64,000 nucleotides of DNA from an uncultured Flavobacteriales bacterium (GTDB lineage Bacteria > Bacteroidota > Bacteroidia > Flavobacteriales > Crocinitomicaceae): positions 248,001-312,000 of the forward strand of contig CAMLRS010000003.1 in assembly GCA_946482515.1 (NCBI GenBank). Direction: 5' to 3'. The notes under the pieces were generated by a model, which was not told the origin of the DNA, made no database searches, and was given only the letters and a program-made list of their open reading frames with translations. The position numbers and the translations under genes were made by a program. Shown one piece after another: positions 23,178 through 31,593 of the stretch. Numbering within the stretch: position 1 is the first letter of the stretch; each line of letters begins with the position of its first letter.

Positions 23178-26100
23178 ATGACTTCAAAATGTCGCTATTG
23201 TCGTGTAAAAGGAGCATTACTTCTTTTCGTTTACTTTTTCTGTTTCATTTCTGCAAAAGCGCAAACTCCCGGAGGAATCTCACTTGGTTTATCCGTTTGG
23301 CTAAAAGCCAATAGTGGAACGACTACTGCAGGTGTGAATGTAACCGGCTGGACAGATCAAAGTCCGGCTGCTACAGCAGTTACCGTGAACGGAAGTCCGG
23401 ATTATGTGGCTAACGGATACAATTTCAATCCGTATGTCAGATTTACGATAAGCTCAGGAACCGGCGGCGATTATCTTCGGATTCCGAATACAGATCTTCG
23501 TTCCTTTTTCTGGGTCGCGGAACTGGACGACCTGGCGCGAAAAGCAACACACCTGGCAACTTTCGATAATGTAACGAATGGTCAGCCCTGCGCCGGATGT
23601 CCTATCCATGGCGGAAACAACGGAGGGCCTGTAGCACAGTACCATGAATCCGGGTATGGAATGGCACAATTTCAGGCCGCGGGAGTATGGCGGAAAAACG
23701 GAGATGCTGCCGGAATCGTCTTTAACTCACCGCATACCGGTGATTTTGATATCGTTACTGCTCTCGGACAAACCGCTGTTCCTACAAACGTATTAATGGG
23801 GGGACAAAGTTCGAATTTTGCGTTTGACGGCAGGGTACGTGACTGGGTGGGGCCGGTTGCTGAGATCGTGATCTACAATGGTGCTATTACCCCGGCAGAA
23901 GCGAATAAAATAGAATCGTACCTTGCAGTTAAATATGGGATCACGTTAGGAGGAGCCGGTTCAACGACCCTCTTTTATACTGCTCCGAACGGAACAACGA
24001 TCTGGAATATGAACACCGGCTATCATAACAATGTTGCCGGAATTGGGAATGACATGCTCCTAGAAGGGCTTAACCAGCCAAAATCCCGTTCCATCCATAC
24101 GCCTTCCGATGTTGTGACAATGGCCCACAATAACTTTGCGGCGCCCGTTTCCATGGCCAATGGCGAATACCTGTTGTGGGGGCGCAATACGGGCAATTTG
24201 GCGTATACCTGCCAGAACTTTGTACACAATGGCCCTGCTACGAACATTTCAGCAATGTACAACCGGGTCTGGAGAACACAAAAAACGAATTCACCTACAG
24301 GAAATGTCATTATAGAGATCGATATGGCCCTGGCTCAGGGACCTACCGGAATAGGATCGGCTGTAAACGCGGATATTCGTCTGATGGTCGATGATAATAC
24401 GGCTTTCAATGACGGTTCGGCAGGTGAACACACGTATGCTCCCAATCCAGGATTTACGGCTACAGGCGGAAAAATCTACTTCACCGTTCCATATACCGAT
24501 ATTCAAAGCGGGCAAGGATTTTTCAGGCTGGGAATGGCTTCCCCGGTTCCGGTTGCCAATGCCGGTCCGGATATCATCATGTGTTCCGGTGATCCCCAGG
24601 TAATCGGTTCAGCTGCTGTTCCGGGTGCCACTTATTCCTGGAGCCCGGCAACGGGATTATCATCTGCTACCAGCTCCAATCCATCCGTTACCCTAACCAA
24701 TAGCACTACTTCTCCCATTGTCACAAACTATACCATGACAACCACCGTTACGGCCACAGGTTGTACGGCTACAGATCAGGTTACGGTGACCATCAATTCG
24801 GGAGTTTCGGTCAATGCGAATCTTGACCAGGCTGTATGTATAGGAGAAACAGTTGCCCTGAACGGCATAGTCGGAGGTTCAGCGACAACTGGAACCTGGT
24901 CGGCACCTTCGGGTAGTTTTTCCGATCCATCGAGCTTAACGGCGACCTATACGCCAACCATCACTTCGGGTTCGGTCATACTTACTTTAACAACCGGTGA
25001 CCCGGCCGGACCACCCTGTGCTTATGGAACGGATCAGATGACCGTTACCATTTCACCGGAACCAACCGTAACGGTGTCAAGTGACACGATTTGCGCAGGG
25101 CAGTCCGTAGTGATTACCGCAACACCCGGAATTCCGTCAAATTATTCCTATGACTGGACTGTACCTGCCGGTGCAGCAGATCCCGGGGATGTTGGTTCAT
25201 TTTCGGCTACTGTGGCTGGAACCTATTCTGTTGTGATCACCGATACAGCCACCGGATGTTCGAGTTCGAGCGCTTCGGGAACCGTATCGGTTAATGAGCT
25301 CCCGGATGCAACGATCAGCGGAGCAACGACTGTTTGCGAGGGCGATGCAGCTCCGGTCATAACGTTTACCGGATCTGGAGGAACAGCGCCGTATATTTTC
25401 ACCTACAACATTAACGGTGCTCCGAACCAAACCATCAACTCAACCGGATCGTCTGCAACCATCAATGTTCCCACGTTAATACCAGGAACCTACGATTTCA
25501 ATCTCGTCAGTGTCCAGGACGCGAGCAGCACAGCTTGTTCGCAAGCGCTTACAGAAACGGCAACTGTCATTGTAAGTCCAACGCCGGTTGTGTTTGCCGG
25601 GAATGATCTTACACTCTGCGAAGGACAAAGTGCAACCTTAACAGGTTCAGGAGCGAACACGTATGTATGGGATAATGGCGTTGCGAACGGTGTTGCATTT
25701 ACGCCTGCTGTCGGATCGGTTACTTATACCGTTACAGGAACAACCGCAGATGGCTGTTTTGCGACGGACCAGATCACGGTTAGCGTAAACCCGCTGCCAG
25801 ACGCCAGTTTTACAGCTGATGAAACCATTGGCTGTGCACCGCTGACGGTCAACTTTACAAATACCGGGACAGGCGCTACGGATTGTAGCTGGACCTTTTC
25901 AGACGGAACTACACTTTCGGGGTGCGGCACGGTAAGCAATACATTCGAGCAAGCCGGTTGTTACGATGTTACTTTAACTACGTCGGATGCAAACGGATGC
26001 AGCGAGACATCTACGGAATTCAATATGATTTGCGTTCAGGAAGATCCTGTTGCAGCATTCAGCATGTCGAGCGGGACTATTTCAGAAGCTAATGACCACA

Positions 26101-26585
26101 TCCAATTCTTTAATTCGTCTACGAATGCGACCAGTTATACCTGGGATTTCGGTGACGGATCAGGCTCCGTTGAAGAGGATCCGGCCCACGTTTACGAAGT
26201 GCCGGAAGAAGGCGGATATACCATTACGCTTATAGCTACATCCACGTTCGGCTGTGTGGATACTGCTTACCAGGTGATCACGATTGAAGAAGAGTTGATC
26301 TATTATGTACCGAATACCTTCACGCCTGATGGTGACGAGTATAACAATGTTTTCCAGCCTGTTTTCACATCGGGTTATGATCCGTACAGTTATACGCTGT
26401 TAATTTTCAACCGTTGGGGCGAAGTGATTTTCGAATCGCATGACGTTGCACAGGGATGGGACGGAACTTACGGAAGCAAAGCCCAGCTATGTAAGGAAGG
26501 AACCTACACCTGGAAGATTGGCTTCAAGCTGAAAAAGAACGACGCACATCAAGAGGTGGTGGGATTTGTAAATCTGCTTCGATAA
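23178..26585 (+). CDS. Large secreted T9SS protein with LamG-like domain, PKD/Ig-like repeats and CHU_C sorting domain
   Basis: 1135 residues from ATG 23178; a TTG at 23163 would add five residues. A signal peptide ends FISAKAQ. Residues about 40-260 resemble a concanavalin/LamG-like lectin fold (LSVWLKANSGTTTAG, YLAVKYGITLGG). Several Ig/PKD-like repeats follow (VSVNANLDQAVCIGETV, YTWDFGDGSGSVEEDP). The last 90 residues form the gliding-motility C-terminal domain (VPNTFTPDGDEYNNVF, LLIFNRWGEVIFES, GTYTWKIGF), which directs export through type IX secretion. Likely a cell-surface adhesin; ligand unknown. Confidence 0.93.
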   Translation: MTSKCRYCRVKGALLLFVYFFCFISAKAQTPGGISLGLSVWLKANSGTTTAGVNVTGWTDQSPAATAVTVNGSPDYVANGYNFNPYVRFTISSGTGGDYLRIPNTDLRSFFWVAELDDLARKATHLATFDNVTNGQPCAGCPIHGGNNGGPVAQYHESGYGMAQFQAAGVWRKNGDAAGIVFNSPHTGDFDIVTALGQTAVPTNVLMGGQSSNFAFDGRVRDWVGPVAEIVIYNGAITPAEANKIESYLAVKYGITLGGAGSTTLFYTAPNGTTIWNMNTGYHNNVAGIGNDMLLEGLNQPKSRSIHTPSDVVTMAHNNFAAPVSMANGEYLLWGRNTGNLAYTCQNFVHNGPATNISAMYNRVWRTQKTNSPTGNVIIEIDMALAQGPTGIGSAVNADIRLMVDDNTAFNDGSAGEHTYAPNPGFTATGGKIYFTVPYTDIQSGQGFFRLGMASPVPVANAGPDIIMCSGDPQVIGSAAVPGATYSWSPATGLSSATSSNPSVTLTNSTTSPIVTNYTMTTTVTATGCTATDQVTVTINSGVSVNANLDQAVCIGETVALNGIVGGSATTGTWSAPSGSFSDPSSLTATYTPTITSGSVILTLTTGDPAGPPCAYGTDQMTVTISPEPTVTVSSDTICAGQSVVITATPGIPSNYSYDWTVPAGAADPGDVGSFSATVAGTYSVVITDTATGCSSSSASGTVSVNELPDATISGATTVCEGDAAPVITFTGSGGTAPYIFTYNINGAPNQTINSTGSSATINVPTLIPGTYDFNLVSVQDASSTACSQALTETATVIVSPTPVVFAGNDLTLCEGQSATLTGSGANTYVWDNGVANGVAFTPAVGSVTYTVTGTTADGCFATDQITVSVNPLPDASFTADETIGCAPLTVNFTNTGTGATDCSWTFSDGTTLSGCGTVSNTFEQAGCYDVTLTTSDANGCSETSTEFNMICVQEDPVAAFSMSSGTISEANDHIQFFNSSTNATSYTWDFGDGSGSVEEDPAHVYEVPEEGGYTITLIATSTFGCVDTAYQVITIEEELIYYVPNTFTPDGDEYNNVFQPVFTSGYDPYSYTLLIFNRWGEVIFESHDVAQGWDGTYGSKAQLCKEGTYTWKIGFKLKKNDAHQEVVGFVNLLR

Positions 26586-26599
26586 AACGAAGGCTGGCT

Positions 26600-27241
26600 T
26601 TACTTCTTCAGCTTCGCAACCTGAATAGCGATCAATTCAGGCAAGTAATTCGGTGTACAGCCCTTTTTTACGATTTCATCTTTGTACAAGCCGGTGTTTT
26701 CTCCAAGCGCAATACATCGGGCGCGGAATTCGGGTTGAAAGATCCCGATTTGGGCTGCAGTAAAGTTCATGGCCCACTGGACTTCGGGTTGTTCGCTTTC
26801 GATGCGCTGTTCGATGAATGAGAGCAGCTCTTCGGTGTTGGGAGGTGGTGTTTGCCCGACCCAGCGCAAGCGGCCCTGATAGTACCAGAAAGTGCGTCGT
26901 TGAAGTACGGAGGAACTGTCTTTCCACGATTCCATGAGCGCAATCGTTTTTTTGTCCTTTGAGAGCTGGTTGGCCATCAGCCAGTCGATGAGCTGAAGCT
27001 GTTCATCCGGTTGGTGTTTCCGGATGTCCTTGTCCAGCTGATCAATCAATTCCTCAGAAAGCAGCTTTTTATCCATAATCAGAATGGCCAGCTGTCGCGC
27101 CAAAAAATCACCCGACGACCAAAGCTCCATCGCCAGCTCATGATCCTTTTTGATGTCCTTTGCAATGACGCGTAAATCGCCCAGTTTTGTTTCGCTGGTG
27201 ATCTGATCCAGAATCGCTTGTGCTTTGGAAGAGGTTTTCAT
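26600..27241 (-). CDS. AlkD-like DNA alkylation repair protein
   Basis: 213 residues, all-helical HEAT-like repeats. The family pattern is seen in LGDLRVIAKDIKKDHELAMELWSSGDFLARQLAILIMD and in the later QRRTFWYYQGRLRW and EVQWAMNFTAAQIGIF segments. AlkD-type proteins are DNA glycosylases that remove alkylated bases without base flipping. Key catalytic residues cannot be confirmed by eye, so enzymatic activity is inferred from the family. It converges with the T9SS gene, the stops being 14 bp apart. Confidence 0.82.
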   Translation of the reverse strand: MKTSSKAQAILDQITSETKLGDLRVIAKDIKKDHELAMELWSSGDFLARQLAILIMDKKLLSEELIDQLDKDIRKHQPDEQLQLIDWLMANQLSKDKKTIALMESWKDSSSVLQRRTFWYYQGRLRWVGQTPPPNTEELLSFIEQRIESEQPEVQWAMNFTAAQIGIFQPEFRARCIALGENTGLYKDEIVKKGCTPNYLPELIAIQVAKLKK

Positions 27242-27347
27242 GTTCAGCTATTTTACATGACCGTTTGATGCAAAAATAGACCAATAAAGCCAGATTTTTG
27301 GTTGTAAACGCTCTTAACCAGCGCACGGCATCGACTTCAGGAAATAA

Positions 27348-27375
27348 AAAATGGCCCCGCAACCGGGGCCATTTT
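27348..27375. terminator. Strong rho-independent terminator
   Basis: Perfect 12-bp stem AAAATGGCCCCG / CGGGGCCATTTT with a four-base loop CAAC. On the minus strand it ends in a T run, so it terminates the T9SS gene whose stop is at 27399. It could also act on the plus strand. Confidence 0.88.
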
Positions 27376-27398
27376 CAATATAGTAGCTGTTAGTGCAA

Positions 27399-29264
27399 TT
27401 AGTTTTTCACCACCTTCAGCAGCGCTACATGATCGCCGCGGTAAACGCGAACGATGAAGGTGTTCGATGCATAAGCTGAAAGGTCGATTTCCGTTTGAAC
27501 AGTATTCGGCTCAACGGTTTCGAGCACTTTTCCAAGCAAGTCGATCAATTCTACACGCTCGATAGCCGCTCCTGTGGAAGCTACGGTGATCTTACCGTTC
27601 GTTGGTACCGGGTAAACGCTCAGCTCGGCAGCCAGCATTTCTTCGATTCCTGTGAAGTCAACAAACACGCAGTTCGAAGTATCGATGCAGCCGTAAACAT
27701 TGTCTTCAATAACAATGGCATAGCTGCCGTTTACTTCAGGCTCATAAATCACATCGGTTTCACCCGGGATATCAGTCATGTCGGAGCAATTGATCCACTG
27801 AGCAGTCATATCAACCAACACGCCGGCAGTAAGTGTTCCCCCCGATGAGAAAATCGACGCCATGATGTTGTGAAGCGTAACCGTTACTTCGTCTGTTCCT
27901 ACGCATCCGTTCGCATCCGTTCCGATTACTGTATAGGTCGTGTTTTCCGGAATGAAAGGCATACCATCGATTACACCGTTGTCCCAATCGTAGGTTTGTG
28001 CACCCGCTCCGAACAATGTGTATTCCACTCCCTGGCAAAGATCCAGGTCTGGTCCTGCGGAAACAACCGGCAAATTGTTTACAACCACAGTGATCGTATC
28101 ACTGTCGCTGCAGCCGTTCGTATCTGTTCCGATGACCATGTAAGTTGCTGTGCTTTGCGGTTCGAATGGAACATTATCGGTTATGCTATTGTCCCAGAGA
28201 TACGAATCAGCACCTTGTCCCGCGAGCGTAATAGTCGTGCCATCACACACATCAAAGTCTGCACCTGCTAAGACTTCCGGAAGCTGGTTCACCGTTACGG
28301 TTACGGAGCTGGTATCGGTACATCCGATCGAGTCGGTACCGATTACCGTATAAGTGGCCGTTGTGTTCACTTCGAAAGCAACGCTGTCCGTCACCGCGTT
28401 ATCCCATGCATAGCTTTCTGCGCCATCGCCGTAGAGGAGTATTTCGGTGCCGGCACATACATCAGGCACTGTGTTCGCTACAACCACCGGAATGGAAACA
28501 GCTACGTCGAGCGTATCGTGTGATGTAGGACATCCCGCAACATCCGCAGATACTGTATAGGTTGTTGTTGAAGTTGGTGCCACTGCAACGGATGTTGTTG
28601 TTTCGCCGGTGCCCCAGGTAATTGTCGTTCCCGGCTGACCAGCCAGGGCATAATGAATTTGCCCGTTCCAGACACGTGGCTGGTAAACGGCGCCTGTTCC
28701 CTGAGTGAACGGGTATTCCATACCGCCACCTTCGAGGAACGTAATGTTTGCATCGCTGCTGTAAACGTTTCCGACATTCGTACCGTTCGAATAGTTCAGG
28801 CTGACAGCAGATGTGTTCGACGTTACATAGAACGCATACGTTTGTCCGGCAGGGATCGTGATGTTAACCGGTACCGCTACCGCCGAAAAACCACCGGTGT
28901 AAGGTACAGGAGCCGAACCGATGAATGTCCAGGCACTGGGTGTGTTGGCAAAACCGTTCCATGTACCGGTTTTGTAGTAGATTTCAATCGTCGTATTTCC
29001 CATTGGAGAAGCATCGAACGACAGAATGGTTACCGCATTGGTTGCAACGATGTCGAACATATTGCCGCGGTGATTGTTTCCCGCCGTGTTGGAAGCCATA
29101 AGCTGTATTCCAGGTCCGTTTGCTATCGCATTGAGTGTTACGTCATCTCCGGAACAAACAAGCGAGTCTGTGGCACTGAGAACGACTGAACAAGGCTGAG
29201 CATAGGCCTTGAAGCTAAAAAACAGCGTAAACATCAGCATTACTCTGTAAATTATTTTTTTCAT
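27399..29264 (-). CDS. Secreted T9SS protein with Ig-like repeats, type A sorting domain
   Basis: 621 residues. Signal peptide 1-22 (FFSFKAYAQ). A middle segment of about 150 residues resembles a choice-of-anchor beta sandwich (LSFDASPMGNTTIEIYYKTGTWNGF). Then at least three closely related repeats of about 75 residues (AGADFDVCDGTTITLAGQGADSYLWDNSITDNVPF). The C-terminal 70 residues form a type A sorting domain (LSVYPVPTNGKITV, VELIDLLGKVLETV, LKVVKN). Probably a surface or secreted adhesive protein; function unknown. Confidence 0.9.
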   Translation of the reverse strand: MKKIIYRVMLMFTLFFSFKAYAQPCSVVLSATDSLVCSGDDVTLNAIANGPGIQLMASNTAGNNHRGNMFDIVATNAVTILSFDASPMGNTTIEIYYKTGTWNGFANTPSAWTFIGSAPVPYTGGFSAVAVPVNITIPAGQTYAFYVTSNTSAVSLNYSNGTNVGNVYSSDANITFLEGGGMEYPFTQGTGAVYQPRVWNGQIHYALAGQPGTTITWGTGETTTSVAVAPTSTTTYTVSADVAGCPTSHDTLDVAVSIPVVVANTVPDVCAGTEILLYGDGAESYAWDNAVTDSVAFEVNTTATYTVIGTDSIGCTDTSSVTVTVNQLPEVLAGADFDVCDGTTITLAGQGADSYLWDNSITDNVPFEPQSTATYMVIGTDTNGCSDSDTITVVVNNLPVVSAGPDLDLCQGVEYTLFGAGAQTYDWDNGVIDGMPFIPENTTYTVIGTDANGCVGTDEVTVTLHNIMASIFSSGGTLTAGVLVDMTAQWINCSDMTDIPGETDVIYEPEVNGSYAIVIEDNVYGCIDTSNCVFVDFTGIEEMLAAELSVYPVPTNGKITVASTGAAIERVELIDLLGKVLETVEPNTVQTEIDLSAYASNTFIVRVYRGDHVALLKVVKN

Positions 29265-29289
29265 AAGTGTGCTAAAAAAATTAGTACGA

Positions 29290-29297
29290 CAAATCTA
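29290..29297 (-). promoter_or_regulatory. Candidate -7 element of the 29264 gene
   Basis: TAGATTTG on the minus strand is a perfect TAnnTTTG. It lies 26 bp upstream of the ATG at 29264. No TTG is found at the usual -33 spacing. Confidence 0.4.
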
Positions 29298-29504
29298 GTT
29301 GAATTTGAAAGGGTTATTCCAGGGGGTAACACCCGTTTGAAAGATTCAGGTAATTTCTACCAGATGAATTGTGAATAGTGTGGGGATAGGCGGCAATTGT
29401 CGTTATACATAATTCTCAAAACAACTAAAATATGTTAAACTCTTTTCTTATTTGACTTCATCTTTAGTTGCAGCGACTATCTTACGGCCAATAGCACTAA
29501 TTCA

Positions 29505-30947
29505 ATGAAGTTATCTACTCAGATCCTGCTCGCTTTCGGCCTGGTGATGCTGCTGTCGGTTGCTGATTCGTATACGAATTACATGCTTTCCCGGAAGGTA
29601 CGGCTCAATTCCCGGTTCCTTTCGCGGTCGGAAACGCGCATTCGCAATTCCAACAAGACACATAAGCTCATTATCGACATGCAGAGCTCGTTTCGGGGAT
29701 ACCTGCTCACGAACGACACGACCTTCCTGAATTCGTACTACCGGGGTATCAAAAGCGTTCCGGAAAATCTGCGGGAACAGAAAAAGCTCGTTACAAACGT
29801 TGTTCAACGAACACTGCTGGATTCGATTGCAGGCATTCACGAACGCTGGGTGTTTTATTCGGGTCAGCTGATCGAATCGAGGCAGTCGATGTCCGGGGCT
29901 TATGAACAGCTTTTTGAGACCCGGTTGAAAAAACGGGTAGGGAAGAGCATGAACGATAAGATCACATTGAAGTTTTCGCAGTTCGACAAAATCGAATATG
30001 CTACGCGGAAGCGGCACAGTATCGTTCTGCTGGATTCCATTCGGAACACGCACGTTATTTCCCTGATTTTTCTCACACTCACTATTGTCATCGGGATCTG
30101 CAGCGGTATTTACATCGTGTTGCTCATTACGCGGCGTATCCGCTCGATGGTACGTTTAGCGGAGACTATTTCATCGGGCGAATTCACCGTTGTTACAGAC
30201 CGGCGAAACGATGAGCTGACGGGCCTTTCGACGTCGCTGAATGTGATGTCGCGCAACCTCAGCAAGACCATCCACGAGCTGGAAAACCGGAACGCCGAGC
30301 TGAACAAATTCGCTTACGTCGTTTCGCATGACCTGAAAGCGCCTTTGCGGGGCATTCACAACGTGATCACCTGGATTGAAGAAGATTACGCTGCCGAGCT
30401 TTCACCAGAGCTGAAAAAATACCTGACGCTCATCCCCAAAAGGACCCAGCGCATGGAGGCCCTGATCAACGGTTTGCTGGATTACGCGCGCATCAGCCTC
30501 AAAACACCGCTGGAAAATGTGGACGTTAACCTGCTGGTCCGTGAAATAGCCGGATCGCTCATTCCCCGCGATTTTACCGTTCACATCGATGAGCTGCCCA
30601 GCCTGCACACCGAAAGGTTAAAGCTCGAGCAGGTGTTCAGCAACCTCATCAGCAATGCGGTGAAATATACGCAGCGCACCGACGGCTCTATCAGCATTAC
30701 GTGTAAAGAAATGCCCCATCATTACGAGTTTTCTGTTAAAGACAATGGTTCAGGCATCGATCCCTTGTATCATTCCAGAATTTTTGAGATATTTCAGACT
30801 CTACGGGAAAAAAACGAGAACGAGAGCACCGGCATCGGCCTTGCTATCGTAAAGAAAATAATGGACGAACATCAGGAGAAAATCACAGTGAGCTCCTTTC
30901 CTGGCCAGGGCGCGACGTTCACGTTTACATGGCGAAAATACAACTAG
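29505..30947 (+). CDS. Membrane sensor histidine kinase with CHASE3-like sensor and HAMP
   Basis: 480 residues. A membrane helix at about 5-24 and a second at about 185-207 enclose a helical periplasmic domain of CHASE3 type (MQSSFRGYLLTNDTTFLNSY). A HAMP linker follows (RRIRSMVRLAETISSGEFTV). HisKA carries YVVSHDLKAPLRGI with the phospho-accepting histidine; HATPase has NLISNAVKYT, VKDNGSGID and STGIGLAIVKKI. The next gene starts immediately after its stop and encodes a lone receiver, the probable partner. The signal is unknown. Confidence 0.93.
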   Translation: MKLSTQILLAFGLVMLLSVADSYTNYMLSRKVRLNSRFLSRSETRIRNSNKTHKLIIDMQSSFRGYLLTNDTTFLNSYYRGIKSVPENLREQKKLVTNVVQRTLLDSIAGIHERWVFYSGQLIESRQSMSGAYEQLFETRLKKRVGKSMNDKITLKFSQFDKIEYATRKRHSIVLLDSIRNTHVISLIFLTLTIVIGICSGIYIVLLITRRIRSMVRLAETISSGEFTVVTDRRNDELTGLSTSLNVMSRNLSKTIHELENRNAELNKFAYVVSHDLKAPLRGIHNVITWIEEDYAAELSPELKKYLTLIPKRTQRMEALINGLLDYARISLKTPLENVDVNLLVREIAGSLIPRDFTVHIDELPSLHTERLKLEQVFSNLISNAVKYTQRTDGSISITCKEMPHHYEFSVKDNGSGIDPLYHSRIFEIFQTLREKNENESTGIGLAIVKKIMDEHQEKITVSSFPGQGATFTFTWRKYN

Positions 30948-31373
30948 ATGAAAAAGCACACGATATTATTGGTGGAAGATGATGATCTCGATATCATCAG
31001 CGTGCAGCGCTCCCTGAAAAGCCAGGAAAGCGACTATGAGCTGCTCACAGCTTACAATGGCATTGAGGCGTTGAAAATCCTGCAGGAATCGCCGTCGTTG
31101 CCCGATGTGATCCTCCTCGACCTGAACATGCCGAAGATGAACGGGATCGAATTCCTGAAAATCCTCCGCGCCGATGAAAAATTAAAATCGATCCGCGTAT
31201 TCATCATGACAACTTCTTCCGAGAGCACCGATCGCCAACGTGCAGAAGAGCTGGAAATTTCAGGGTTTTTCATTAAACCGCTGAATTATACGAACAACAC
31301 GAAAAGACCCGATTCGATGGATGCATTTGTGCAGTTCCATTTGCGGAAGATCCTGACGAACGAAAGTTTGTAG
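30948..31373 (+). CDS. Single-domain response regulator (Rcp1-like)
   Basis: 141 residues, only a receiver. Acidic pocket VEDDDLD, phospho-acceptor aspartate in DVILLDLNMPKMNG, threonine/serine switch in IMTTSSEST and the lysine in FFIKPLN are intact. No output domain. The ATG directly abuts the kinase stop, so it is co-expressed. Proteins of this kind usually relay phosphate to another kinase or bind a partner; the hybrid kinase at 31594 is a candidate. Confidence 0.92.
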   Translation: MKKHTILLVEDDDLDIISVQRSLKSQESDYELLTAYNGIEALKILQESPSLPDVILLDLNMPKMNGIEFLKILRADEKLKSIRVFIMTTSSESTDRQRAEELEISGFFIKPLNYTNNTKRPDSMDAFVQFHLRKILTNESL

Positions 31374-31381
31374 CAGAAAGC

Positions 31382-31420
31382 CAAAAAATGTAAAATTTAA
31401 AGTGATAAATGTAAAATGGA
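31382..31420 (+). repeat. Short-period AT repeat after a gene
   Basis: A run of AAAATGTAAAATTTAAAGTG followed by ATAAATGTAAAATGG, that is repeated AAATGTAAAAT-like units. It begins within ten bases of the response-regulator stop. Similar short-period tracts follow several other genes in this window. Confidence 0.5.
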
Positions 31421-31514
31421 ACACTCGTTTGATGCCCATTTTTACAGGTATCGTCCTGCCTTTTCGCCTGAGCAGCTTTTATAAAGCCATATTATGTTAA
31501 AATGATGGACTTAA

Positions 31515-31547
31515 GCGTTAAAATGCACTAACATTTGCATTTAACGC
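31515..31547. promoter_or_regulatory. Inverted repeat upstream of the poly-HAMP kinase
   Basis: GCGTTAAAATGC (31515-31526) and GCATTTAACGC (31537-31547) are inverted copies with one extra A in the left arm, separated by ten bases. It lies 47 bp before the GTG start. It could be an operator or a leader hairpin; there is no T run after it, so termination is unlikely. Confidence 0.4.
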
Positions 31548-31593
31548 AACTTACATTTTGTATGCGTTTAAAATACACTAAACTACTTACCAC

